Assembly (NCBI GenBank): GCA_002529455.1
Contig: NYMS01000027.1
Coordinates: forward strand, 1-42,719
Direction of reading: 5' to 3'
DNA from: Glycomyces fuscus
GTDB taxonomy: Bacteria > Actinomycetota > Actinomycetes > Streptosporangiales > Streptosporangiaceae
DNA length: 42,719 nt
Numbering within the stretch: the first letter of the stretch is position 1; each line of letters starts with the position of its first letter. The translations under genes were made by a program, and so were the position numbers. The notes under the pieces were generated by a model. It had not been told where the DNA came from. It was given only the letters and a program-made list of their open reading frames with translations, and ran no database searches. Shown in pieces: positions 10,061 through 17,798 of this stretch.

Positions 10061-10106
10061 GCGCCCCGCCGGCTCCTCCCCTCCTCCGGAGGGCCCGGCG
10101 GGGCGC
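10061..10106 (+). terminator. Terminator hairpin after msiK
   Basis: A perfect 12-bp stem (GCGCCCCGCCGG 10061-10072 with its complement 10095-10106) encloses an inner CCTCCGGAGG palindrome, 12 nt after the stop. Confidence 0.75.
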
Positions 10107-10209
10107 ACCCGTGCGCGCACCCGCGGGCCCGACGCGCTTCCCGGGCGGCATCACGGCAAACCTTGCCCCGAAGACACAGTCACGCACCCCTGGGCAAGGC
10201 ATCTGTTCC

Positions 10210-10239
10210 TTGACCCCCGCCTGAGCGCGCCCCAACGAT
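10210..10239 (+). promoter_or_regulatory. Possible promoter for the peptidase-peptide-JmjC genes
   Basis: TTGACC at 10210-10215, an 18-nt spacer and AACGAT at 10234-10239 lie just ahead of the GTG start at 10243. No Shine-Dalgarno is visible, so transcription could begin at or near the start codon (leaderless). The -10 match is weak. Confidence 0.35.
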
Positions 10240-10242
10240 TGT

Positions 10243-12366
10243 GTGGTGCCCAACCGAGCCCCCGGAGCCGTCCTCGCCACCGAGCCCGCGCCCGAGCCCG
10301 CGCCCGCCGTCGACGTCCTGCACGGTCGGCCCGTGCCCGACCCCTACCGGTGGCTGGAGTCCGCCGACTCCCCCGAGACACTGCGCTGGCTGGAGGAGCG
10401 GGACCGCGAGTACGCGGAGCAGGCGCGCACCTGGCCCCTGCGCGACCGCCTGGCCGGGCTCATCCGCTCCCTGGTGGACACCGACCTGTGGAGCCCTCCG
10501 GTACACCGGCCCGGCGCGGTGTTCGCCACCGTGCGCCCGGCAGGGAGCGAGCACCCCCGCCTGGTGGTCCTGACCGGGGACGGACCGCCGCGCACCGTCT
10601 ACGACCCCGCCGCCGAGGACCCCGACGGGCACACCACCCTGGACGCCTGGGAGCCCAGCCCCGACGGGGGCCTGGTCGCCGTGCAGACCTCGTCGGGGGG
10701 CGTGGAGCGCGGCTCCCTGCGCGTGGTGGGCGCCGGGACCGGGGAGCCGGTCGGCCCCGCCGTGCCGGGGGTGCGCTACTCCCACGTGGCCTGGGTGCCG
10801 CGGGGCGCCCCCGCCTTCTACTACGTGCGCCGCGACGGCGCCAGGGGCGTGCGCGGTGTGTGGCTGCGCCGTGTCTCCGACGGCGCCGAGACACTCGTCC
10901 ACGCCTGCACGGCGCCCGGCACCGTGCCCGGGGTACGCGTCCTGGGCGACAGGTGGCTGCTGGTGACCGAGAGCCACGGCACGGGGCACCGCACCGACCT
11001 GTGGCTGGCCGACCTGGCCGGTCCGGCCGACGCCCCCCAGCGCCCCCTGCTGCGGGCGGTCCAGGTGGGCGAGGAGGCCGAGACCGAGGCCCGGCTGGGC
11101 CCGGACGGGCTGCTGTACCTGCGCACCACCCTGGGCGCGCCCTGGCGGCGGATCTGCGCGGTCTCCCCGGAGGAGCCGGGGGTGGGGCACTGGCGCGAGG
11201 TGGTGCCCGAGCAGGACGGGGCGACCCTGGACGCCTTCGCGCCCTGCCCCGCCGGACCGGAGGGCGGCACCGCCCTGTTCGTCGCGCGCACCCGCCTGGG
11301 GATCAGCGCCGCGGCCGTCCACGACACCCGCACGGGCGGGCTCCTGTACACGGTGGACCTGCCCGGGGAGGGCATGGTCTCCACCCCGGAGACGGCGCCC
11401 GACGGGTCGGTGTACCTGGGATACGCGGACGTGGCCGCCCAGCAGCGGATCCTGCGCCTGGCCCCGGGGGAACGCGTCCCGCGCCCCTGGCCGCCCGGTG
11501 CCGCCGAGGCCCCGCCCTCCCCGGCCGTGGAGCGCTCGGTGGTGTGGTGCCGCTCCGCGGACGGCACACGGGTCCCGGTGACCGTGTTCACCGCCTCGGG
11601 CCGGGGCCGTACCGCACCCGGCACGGGACTGATCCCGGAGCCGACCCTCCTGCACGCCTACGGCGGCTTCGGGCGCCCGCGCCAGTTCGGGTTCAGCGCG
11701 ACCGTGCTGGCCTGGCTGCTCTCGGGCGGCCGGTACGCCGTCGCCCACGTGCGCGGCGGCGGGGACGCGGGCCGCGACTGGCACCTGGCCGGCTCGGGCC
11801 GGCGCAAGCCGCGCGCCGTGGAGGACCTGGTGGCCGCCGCGGACGCCCTGGTCGGGTCGGGGATGTGCACCCGCGACCAGCTGTGCCTGTCGGGCGGCTC
11901 GGCGGGCGGACTGCTCGTCCTGGCCGCCGCGACCGCGCGCCCCGACCTGTGCGGGGCGGTGATCGCCTCCGCGCCGCTCGCGGACATGGCCCGCTTCGAG
12001 CGGATGGGCCTGGGCCGGATGTGGACCCGCGAGTTCGGCACCGCCGCCGACCCCGACGACTTCGCCGCCCTGATGTCCTACTCCCCCTACCACCGGGCCC
12101 TGGAGGGCGCCGGGAGCGAACCCGGGCCGCGCTTCCCCAGCGTCCTGCTCACGGGCTTCCACGGTGACACCCGCACCGACGCCGCCCATCCGCGCAAGAT
12201 GTGCGCGGCGCTGCTGGCGGCGGCGCGGGAGGAGGGGTGCCCGCCCGTCCTGCTCCGGTACGAGCGCGACGTGGGCCACGGCCCGCGCGCGGTCAGCCGG
12301 GCGGTGGGACTGGCCGCCGACGCGCACGCGTTCGCGGCCCACCGGACGGGACTGTCGCCGCGCTGA
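10243..12366 (+). CDS. Prolyl oligopeptidase family serine peptidase (S9A)
   Basis: A 707-residue enzyme with no signal peptide, probably cytoplasmic. The first ~75 residues have the family's PVPDPYRWLE segment; a beta-propeller-like region spans ~80-420; an alpha/beta-hydrolase domain follows, with S553 in GGSAGG, D642 in HGDTRTD and H679 in VGHG as the catalytic triad. A conserved AYGGFG oxyanion-side motif is at about 470. These enzymes cut after Pro (or after basic residues in oligopeptidase B) in short peptides. The start could be GTG 10243 or 10246. It is followed after 58 nt by a 35-residue peptide gene and then a JmjC oxygenase on the same strand. Class III lanthipeptide systems use S9 peptidases to remove leaders, so a processing role is conceivable but unproven. 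Confidence 0.9.
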   Translation: MVPNRAPGAVLATEPAPEPAPAVDVLHGRPVPDPYRWLESADSPETLRWLEERDREYAEQARTWPLRDRLAGLIRSLVDTDLWSPPVHRPGAVFATVRPAGSEHPRLVVLTGDGPPRTVYDPAAEDPDGHTTLDAWEPSPDGGLVAVQTSSGGVERGSLRVVGAGTGEPVGPAVPGVRYSHVAWVPRGAPAFYYVRRDGARGVRGVWLRRVSDGAETLVHACTAPGTVPGVRVLGDRWLLVTESHGTGHRTDLWLADLAGPADAPQRPLLRAVQVGEEAETEARLGPDGLLYLRTTLGAPWRRICAVSPEEPGVGHWREVVPEQDGATLDAFAPCPAGPEGGTALFVARTRLGISAAAVHDTRTGGLLYTVDLPGEGMVSTPETAPDGSVYLGYADVAAQQRILRLAPGERVPRPWPPGAAEAPPSPAVERSVVWCRSADGTRVPVTVFTASGRGRTAPGTGLIPEPTLLHAYGGFGRPRQFGFSATVLAWLLSGGRYAVAHVRGGGDAGRDWHLAGSGRRKPRAVEDLVAAADALVGSGMCTRDQLCLSGGSAGGLLVLAAATARPDLCGAVIASAPLADMARFERMGLGRMWTREFGTAADPDDFAALMSYSPYHRALEGAGSEPGPRFPSVLLTGFHGDTRTDAAHPRKMCAALLAAAREEGCPPVLLRYERDVGHGPRAVSRAVGLAADAHAFAAHRTGLSPR

Positions 12367-12424
12367 GGGCGCGGGGGCGGTCCTGGCAAGAGAAACGGCA
12401 CACAGAAAGCGAGGTGTGGTGCGT

Positions 12425-12532
12425 ATGGACCCGATCGAGGTCGAGACCGAGGACCTGGCCGAGGTGACCTCCCGCGACATCACCGCGGGTGGCGACAGCG
12501 ACGGCACCGACTCCAGTTCCGACTTCATCTGA
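12425..12532 (+). CDS. Putative RiPP precursor: 35-residue acidic Ser/Asp-rich peptide
   Basis: This short frame has ATG 12425 with GAGGTG 8 nt upstream. Residues 1-15 (MDPIEVETEDLAEVT) look like an acidic leader. The rest is Gly/Ser/Thr/Asp-rich and ends DSDGTDSSSDFI. Net charge is about -10, with one Arg and no Cys or Lys. The absence of Cys rules out lanthionine, thiazole or sactipeptide chemistry; the Asp residues are plausible sites for beta-hydroxylation by the following JmjC oxygenase. A perfect hairpin after the stop would favour excess peptide over enzyme. Support is the ribosome site, composition and gene context; I do not recognise a named family. An alternative is a small unmodified protein or a chance frame. 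Confidence 0.6.
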   Translation: MDPIEVETEDLAEVTSRDITAGGDSDGTDSSSDFI

Positions 12533-12538
12533 CCGCGT

Positions 12539-12571
12539 CCCGCCCGGCCCGGTCCCCCCGGGCCGGGCGGG
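12539..12571 (+). terminator. Strong hairpin between peptide gene and jmjC gene
   Basis: CCCGCCCGGCCCGG (12539-12552) pairs perfectly over 14 bp with 12558-12571 around a 5-nt TCCCC loop, 6 nt after the peptide stop and 35 nt before the next ATG. It looks like a terminator or attenuator that lets only part of transcription into the oxygenase gene. Confidence 0.7.
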
Positions 12572-12606
12572 GCCCCGCCCCGTGCACGGAGAGGACGCCC
12601 CCCCTC

Positions 12607-13809
12607 ATGACCGATCCAGGCCACCTGTTCACCCGGACCCTGAGCGACGCCGTGGGAAGGGACGCGCTCACCGCGCACCTGTCCGAGGATTTCGTCTTCG
12701 CCGACCTGGGCGCGGACGCGGTGCGTTCGCTGCTGACCTTCGACGACCTCAACGACCTGCTGGCCGTGTGCTCCCCCGAGCCGCCGAGGCTGCGCCTGCA
12801 CCGGGACGGGGCACCGGTCCCGGCCGACCGCTACACCGAGGAGGCCACCTCCTCGCGGACCGCGCGGCGCGTGGTGCGGCCGGAGGCGCTGTACCGGGAG
12901 CTGCGGGAGGGGGCGAGCCTGGTCCTGGACAGCGTGGACCGGATGCACCCGCCGGTGGGCGCGGCGGCCGACGACCTCATGCGGCTGGTGCGCGAGCGCG
13001 CGCAGGCCAACCTGTACCTGATCTGGGGCGGCTCGCGCGGCTTCGACACCCACTGGGACGACCACGACACGGTGATCGTGCAGGTGGAGGGGACCAAGCA
13101 CTGGCAGGTGCACGGCCCGGGGTCGCGCCCGTACCCGATGAAGAACGACGTGGACCACGCCCACACGCCCCCGCGCGACGCCGACGGCGAGCTGCACCTG
13201 GTGTGGGAGGGCGTGCTGCGGCCGGGCCAGGTCATCCACGTGCCGCGCGGCTGGTGGCACACGGTGACCGGGACCGGCGGGGTGAGCATGCACCTGACCT
13301 TCGGCTTCACCCGGGCGACCGGGGTGGAGTGGGCGGACGCGCTGGTGCGCCGGCTGTTCGGGGAGGAGGTGTTCCGCAGGGACCTGCCGCGCTTCGCCGA
13401 CCCCGACGTGCGGCGCAAGCACCAGGGCGAGCTGGTGGCCCGGATGGTGGAGCTGGCCGAGGAGCTGGACCTGGACGGCTTCCTGGCCGAGCGGGACGCG
13501 CGCTTCCCGCGCCGGACCTCGTTCTCGCTGCCGTGGCCGGTGGAGGAGGGGGCGCCGCCCGCGCACGCGCGGGTGGAGTTCGTGCCGATCCTGCCGCCGC
13601 CGCTGTCGCGTGACGGCGAGAGGGTGGCCGTGACGGTGGGCGGGCGCCGGTACCGGTTCCCGGCCGCGGTCGGGCCGGTCCTGGAGGCGCTCGCCGAGCA
13701 CAGGGAGCTGACCGTGGCCGAACTGGCCGAGCGCGCGGGCACGGAGGTCGAGCGGACGGCGGAGGTCGTGTCCGTGCTGTCGCGGCACCACCTGGTGGTG
13801 GTGCGGTAG
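12607..13809 (+). CDS. JmjC-domain (ROX-type) Fe(II)/2-oxoglutarate oxygenase
   Basis: A 400-residue protein of the cupin_4/JmjC family related to ribosomal oxygenases (bacterial RoxA/YcfD, human NO66 and MINA53), which hydroxylate side chains of ribosomal proteins. The iron triad is H149-x-D151 in THWDDHD and distal H218 in PRGWWHT. The jelly-roll core spans about 95-240. A helical region (~240-330) and a winged-helix-like C-terminus (~340-400), as in ROX enzymes, follow. The N-terminal ~95 residues show a conserved-looking FDDLNDLL. Start ATG 12607 has GGAGAGGA upstream. Its place directly behind a tiny acidic peptide gene suggests the peptide as substrate. The alternative is a ribosomal-protein hydroxylase with a chance neighbour. 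Confidence 0.9.
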   Translation: MTDPGHLFTRTLSDAVGRDALTAHLSEDFVFADLGADAVRSLLTFDDLNDLLAVCSPEPPRLRLHRDGAPVPADRYTEEATSSRTARRVVRPEALYRELREGASLVLDSVDRMHPPVGAAADDLMRLVRERAQANLYLIWGGSRGFDTHWDDHDTVIVQVEGTKHWQVHGPGSRPYPMKNDVDHAHTPPRDADGELHLVWEGVLRPGQVIHVPRGWWHTVTGTGGVSMHLTFGFTRATGVEWADALVRRLFGEEVFRRDLPRFADPDVRRKHQGELVARMVELAEELDLDGFLAERDARFPRRTSFSLPWPVEEGAPPAHARVEFVPILPPPLSRDGERVAVTVGGRRYRFPAAVGPVLEALAEHRELTVAELAERAGTEVERTAEVVSVLSRHHLVVVR

Positions 13810-13972
13810 CCGTCCACGGGCGCGCGGAGGGCCCGGCACGCCCTGCCCCGGCGCGCCCGCCGTAGGACAGGGGTCCCGGGCCCCGCCCTCCTCGTACCGC
13901 CCGCGTACCCGCGGCGCCGCCCGGTCCCGGCGACCGGGCGGGCCACCCGGTCAGACGGCACCGGGCCTCGCG

Positions 13973-13992
13973 GGGACCGGTCCCGCCGGGAC
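13973..13992. terminator. Overlapping hairpins between convergent jmjC and tetR genes
   Basis: A 12-bp palindrome GGGACCGGTCCC (13973-13984) overlaps a second stem GTCCC-GCC-GGGAC (13980-13992) within the 207-bp convergent gap, which is otherwise non-coding GC-rich sequence. It is a plausible bidirectional termination zone. Confidence 0.4.
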
Positions 13993-14016
13993 GGGACCTC
14001 CCGGTAACCGGGCCCG

Positions 14017-14826
14017 CTACTCCCCCGCTTCCGCTTCCCCGGCGGCGCGCTGGCGCTCCACGTACACCTCGATGCCGTCCAGGACGCGGCGGACCGAGAA
14101 GCCCAGGTCCTCCGCGGGCCCGGCCGTCCCCTCCCGCGCGCCGTCCGGGGGCGCGTCGAGGACCCCCTCCCGGAGCAGCCGGGCGATGGTGGGGAACCCC
14201 TCCTCGGTGACGACCCTGCGCAGCCCCCTGCCGTAGTCGAGCCCGGTGTCGGCCATCGTGCCACCCGCGGCCCGGGCCGCGCGGCTCATGTCCAGCTCGA
14301 TGCGGATCGTCTCGCGCAGGCTGGCGGACAGCATCGTCAGCATCTGGAGCGACCAGCCGATGTCCAGGCCGGACCGGGAGATCTCGCGCAGTCCCGACTC
14401 CATCCAGCGCAGCCCGTTGGGACCGCTGGGCGGCCCGTTCAGGGCGAGGTAGACCCCCCACGGGTGGCGGCGGTACATGGCCGCCACCCCTCGGACCCAC
14501 TCCTCCACACCGGCCCGCCAGTCCCCGTCCTCGCGCGGCTCGGGCGGATCCCCCTCCATGGCCGCGTCGCTCATGAGGACGAGCAGGTCCTCCTTGCTGT
14601 CCACGTACCGGTACAGCGACATCGTGGTGTAGCCCAGCTCCTTGGCCACCCGCTGCATGGAGACGGCCTCCAGGCCCTCCTCGTCGGCGAGGGCGACCGC
14701 CGCCGCCAGCACCGCCTCCCGGCTGAGCCTGGGCTTGGGCCCCCTCCTGGGTTCGGGCTGGCGCAGCCCCCACAGGAGCTCGACCTCCCGCTCCATCCGG
14801 TTCGTCCCCTGCTGCTCGGCCGTCAT
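14017..14826 (-). CDS. TetR-family repressor of the adjacent ABC exporter
   Basis: A 269-residue regulator. A ~30-residue polar tail precedes the helix-turn-helix: SREAVLAAAVALADEEG at ~35-51, then VAKELGYTTMSLYRYV as the turn and recognition helix. The C-terminal part looks like the TetR_C_1 ligand-binding domain found in tetracycline- and drug-responsive repressors. It is transcribed divergently from a DrrA/DrrB-type exporter, and the shared 100-bp region contains a 17-bp palindromic operator between overlapping promoters. This points to ligand-relieved repression of both its own gene and the exporter. The ligand is unknown. Confidence 0.92.
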   Translation of the reverse strand: MTAEQQGTNRMEREVELLWGLRQPEPRRGPKPRLSREAVLAAAVALADEEGLEAVSMQRVAKELGYTTMSLYRYVDSKEDLLVLMSDAAMEGDPPEPREDGDWRAGVEEWVRGVAAMYRRHPWGVYLALNGPPSGPNGLRWMESGLREISRSGLDIGWSLQMLTMLSASLRETIRIELDMSRAARAAGGTMADTGLDYGRGLRRVVTEEGFPTIARLLREGVLDAPPDGAREGTAGPAEDLGFSVRRVLDGIEVYVERQRAAGEAEAGE

Positions 14827-14851
14827 ACCCCACCCGTCGTCGACTGCGTCG

Positions 14852-14887
14852 TTGACACCATCCTAGATCTGTGTATTACTTACACAA
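14852..14887. promoter_or_regulatory. Overlapping divergent promoters with TetR operator
   Basis: The inverted repeat TGTGTA-ttact-TACACA occupies 14870-14886. For the exporter (plus strand), TTGACA at 14852-14857 and TATTAC at 14874-14879 are 16 nt apart, so the operator covers the -10. For tetR (minus strand), TTGTGT (complement of 14882-14887) and TAGGAT (complement of 14860-14865) are also 16 nt apart, and the operator overlaps the -35 and spacer. One bound repressor dimer would block both. Confidence 0.75.
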
Positions 14888-14926
14888 ATGAATGTACGGC
14901 ATAAACAGTTTATGGAGCACACTGAC

Positions 14927-15919
14927 ATGCCCCACACGACCCCGGCCATCAGCGCCGAGGGGTTGCGCAAGAGCTACGGCACCACCCGCACCCTGGACGG
15001 CCTCGACCTGACCGTCCGGGCCGGGACCGTCTTCGGCCTGCTCGGCCCCAACGGCGCGGGCAAGACCACCGCCGTCCGCGTCCTGGCCACCCTGCTGCGT
15101 CCCGACGCCGGACACGCCCGCGTCGCCGGGTACGACGTGCTCACCCAGGCCGACCGCGTGCGCGCCGAGATCGGACTGACCGGCCAGTACGCCTCGGTCG
15201 ACGAACTCCTCACCGGCCGCGAGAACCTCGTCATGTTCGGCCGCCTGTACGGCCTCGGCCCCCGCGGCGCCGACGAGCGCGCCCGTGCCCTGCTGGAGCG
15301 CTTCGACCTCGTCGAGGCCGCCGACCGCCGCGCCGACGGCTACTCCGGCGGGATGCGCCGCCGCCTGGACCTGGCCGTCAGCCTCATCCAGGGACCCGGC
15401 GTCCTGTTCCTGGACGAGCCCACCACCGGTCTGGACCCCCGCAACCGCCTCCAGGTCTGGGAGTCGGTACGCGCCCTGACCGCCTCCGGGACGACCGTGC
15501 TGCTCACCACGCAGTACCTGGAGGAGGCCGACCAGCTCGCCGACGCCGTCGCCGTCATCGACCACGGCCGCGTCATCGCCGAGGGCACCCCGGACTCCCT
15601 CAAGACCCGGGTGGGCGGCGACCGCCTCGACGTGGTCGTACGCGATCCCGCCGACCTGGACGCCACCGCGCGGCTCCTCGGCACGGCCGTGTCCGCCCGG
15701 GCCAGCGTGCACCGCGACGAGCAGCGCGTCAGCGTTCCGGCCGAGGACCGCATGGACGCGCTGACCCGGGCCGTGCGCGCCCTGGACGGCTCCGGCCTGC
15801 GGGTGGAGGACATCGGCGTCCGCCGCCCGAGCCTGGACGAGGTCTTCCTCGGCCTGACCGGATCGACCGCCGCCGGCCGCGAGGGCTCCCACCTCGCCCC
15901 GCGGGAGGTGTCCCGGTGA
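14927..15919 (+). CDS. ABC exporter ATP-binding subunit (DrrA type)
   Basis: A 330-residue ATPase from ATG 14927; an earlier in-frame ATG at 14888 is less likely because GGAG sits 9 nt before 14927 and the family begins near here. Walker A GPNGAGKTT, the signature YSGGMRRRLDLA and Walker B VLFLDEPTTGLDP are intact. The C-terminal ~100 residues form the DrrA-type accessory domain ending with RRPSLDEVFLGLTG, a hallmark of daunorubicin-resistance-type exporters. The gene overlaps its permease by 4 nt (GTGA), so the two are translationally coupled. It likely powers efflux of a drug, lipid or peptide; the substrate cannot be read from sequence. Confidence 0.93.
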   Translation: MPHTTPAISAEGLRKSYGTTRTLDGLDLTVRAGTVFGLLGPNGAGKTTAVRVLATLLRPDAGHARVAGYDVLTQADRVRAEIGLTGQYASVDELLTGRENLVMFGRLYGLGPRGADERARALLERFDLVEAADRRADGYSGGMRRRLDLAVSLIQGPGVLFLDEPTTGLDPRNRLQVWESVRALTASGTTVLLTTQYLEEADQLADAVAVIDHGRVIAEGTPDSLKTRVGGDRLDVVVRDPADLDATARLLGTAVSARASVHRDEQRVSVPAEDRMDALTRAVRALDGSGLRVEDIGVRRPSLDEVFLGLTGSTAAGREGSHLAPREVSR

Positions 15920-16791
15920 CCGCCACCGCAGCCGCCTCCGCGGCCGGTCCGCGCCCGCCGGTCGACGGGAGCCCGCCGCCCCGCCGGCCCACCCGGGCCC
16001 GACGCCTGCGCAGGACCGGCGCCGACACCCTCGTGCTGACCCGCCGCAACTTCCGGCACATGGTCCGCGACCCCTTCGAACCGGTCATCGCGATCACCAT
16101 GCCGGTGATGGTGGTACTCCTGTTCGGCTACGTGTTCGGCGACGTGATGGCGCCCCCGGGCACGGAGAACTACCGCGAGTTCCTGGTCCCGGCGATGCTG
16201 GCGATGGTCATGCTCTACGGCGTCGGCGGCACCGCCTCCGGAGTCGCCCGCGACACCGCCCGCGACGTGATGAGCCGCTTCCGGTCCATGCCCATGTCCC
16301 CGGCGGCCCTGCTCGGCGCCCGCGTCCTGTCGGACATGGCGCGCGCCTTCCTGGAGGTGGCCCTGCTGCTCCTGGTCGGGTCGGCGATGGACTGGCGCGC
16401 CGAGGAGGGCTTCTTCGGAGCCCTGGCCGCCGTCGGAGTGCTGCTGCTCTTCCGGCTGGCCCTGGTGTGGCTCGGGGTGCTGATGGGCCTGCTATTGCCC
16501 ACGGCCGACTCCGTGAGCATGGTCGTCTACCCGCTGACGTTCCCGCTCAGCATGCTCTCGACGAGCTTCGTGCCATCCGGGGCCATGCCCTCCTGGCTGG
16601 CCCCCGTCGCCGAGTGGAACCCGCTGTCGGCGGTGGTCACCGCCACCCGCGACCTGTTCGGCAACCCGTCCCTGCCCTCGGACGCCTGGCCCGCGGAGAA
16701 CGCGCTGCTCGTGGCCGTGGCCCTGCCGGCGGCCGTCATGCTCCTGGTCACCCCGCTGGCCGTACGCCGCTTCCGGCGGCTCAGCCGCTGA
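15916..16791 (+). CDS. ABC-2 type exporter permease (DrrB type)
   Basis: A 291-residue membrane protein beginning with GTG 15916 inside the stop of the ATPase gene. A Pro/Arg-rich cytoplasmic tail (~1-40) precedes six hydrophobic segments. The conserved ABC-2 features are visible: TRRNFRHMVRDPFEPV before helix 1 and the amphipathic RFRSMPMSP coupling segment around residue 118. It would form the transmembrane channel of a heterotetramer with the upstream ATPase. A short run of codons uncommon at this GC content (CTA-TTG near 16494) is the only compositional oddity. Confidence 0.92.
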   Translation: MTATAAASAAGPRPPVDGSPPPRRPTRARRLRRTGADTLVLTRRNFRHMVRDPFEPVIAITMPVMVVLLFGYVFGDVMAPPGTENYREFLVPAMLAMVMLYGVGGTASGVARDTARDVMSRFRSMPMSPAALLGARVLSDMARAFLEVALLLLVGSAMDWRAEEGFFGALAAVGVLLLFRLALVWLGVLMGLLLPTADSVSMVVYPLTFPLSMLSTSFVPSGAMPSWLAPVAEWNPLSAVVTATRDLFGNPSLPSDAWPAENALLVAVALPAAVMLLVTPLAVRRFRRLSR

Positions 16792-16864
16792 CCCCGCACC
16801 GCGGGCCCCGCCCCGTCCCACCGCCCCGTTCCCGTACCCGTCCCTTCCAGAGGAAACGACCGAG

Positions 16865-17593
16865 ATGACCGCGACCGCCGCCGCCCCTGCGGAACGGCCC
16901 GTCCAGCACCCCTCCCCCCGCTGGTGGCAGCGTCCCTGGATCCTGCCCCTGGCCCTGTTCAGCGTGACCTTCCTGCTCTACGCCCTCCCGCCCTACCTCG
17001 GCCTGGACCCCGCCGAGGCCCGCCTGCCCGTCCCGGAGGGCCTCGCCTGGTACTACCCGCTGCTGGTCACCCACATCTTCGGCGGTGCACTGCTGACCCT
17101 GCTGGTGATCCTCCAGGTGTGGCCGTGGCTGCGTTCCCGCCACCCGGCCGTCCACCGCTGGAGCGGACGCGTCTACGTCCTGGCCGGAATCCCGCTCGTG
17201 GGCGTCCCGGCCCTGCTCATCGCCCCGTTCAGCGGTTCCGGCACCAGCACGCAGGTCAGCAGTGTCGTCTGGGCGGTCCTGTGGCTGTCCTTCACCGTCA
17301 TCGGCTACCGGATGGCGCGTCGGCGCCGCTTCGCCCTGCACCGCGAGTGGATGCTGCGCAGCTTCGCCCTCGTCTACGGCATCGCCTTCAACCGGGTGAT
17401 CATCCCCGTGCTGATGCTGGCGGAGCTGCCCCGCCTGGAGAGCGTCCACGGCGGGGACCTCCACGCCCTGGGCACGGCCATCGCTCCGGCCAGCGGCTTC
17501 CTCTCCTGGGTCCTGCCCCTGCTGTTCGTGGAGTGGTGGCTCAAGTACCGCCGCCCGCGCGGACGGCGTCCGCGGGTCGCCGCCGCGGCCTGA
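16865..17593 (+). CDS. DUF2306-type multi-pass membrane protein
   Basis: A 242-residue protein with about six predicted membrane helices and a Lys/Arg-rich C-terminus. The HRWSGRVYV motif after helix 2-3 and the later HREWMLRSFALVYG segment (conserved His and Arg) match the DUF2306 family, whose function is not established. It starts 73 nt after the permease gene on the same strand, with CAGAGGAAAC ahead of the ATG, and ends at a strong hairpin. It may therefore be the last gene of the TetR-controlled exporter operon. A direct role in transport or resistance is inference from position only. Confidence 0.8.
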   Translation: MTATAAAPAERPVQHPSPRWWQRPWILPLALFSVTFLLYALPPYLGLDPAEARLPVPEGLAWYYPLLVTHIFGGALLTLLVILQVWPWLRSRHPAVHRWSGRVYVLAGIPLVGVPALLIAPFSGSGTSTQVSSVVWAVLWLSFTVIGYRMARRRRFALHREWMLRSFALVYGIAFNRVIIPVLMLAELPRLESVHGGDLHALGTAIAPASGFLSWVLPLLFVEWWLKYRRPRGRRPRVAAAA

Positions 17594-17599
17594 ACCCCC

Positions 17600-17640
17600 G
17601 AGGGGCCCTTCCCACGGCGCGACCGCGGGGAGGGCCCCTC
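17600..17640 (+). terminator. Terminator hairpin after exporter operon
   Basis: GAGGGGCCCT (17600-17609) pairs with AGGGCCCCTC (17631-17640), extended inward by TCCC with GGGG (one G-U pair), directly after the DUF2306 stop. Confidence 0.75.
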
Positions 17641-17798
17641 CGCGTGCCCGCGGCGCGTGCCCGGTTCCGTACGCGCCCCCACGGCGCCGGTGGCGTACAC
17701 CACCCCGCCTCGCCCCGGAGGAACCCGTCCGGATCTGTACCTTCCGCCCGCGGTGCGGGTAGGGGGTGACCGGGTGGTCATTGCGGCACGCGTGCTCG

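Noticed and set aside
12425..12532. Calling the small peptide a lanthipeptide because an S9 peptidase is adjacent
   Set aside because: The peptide has no Cys and there is no lanthionine synthetase in the window.
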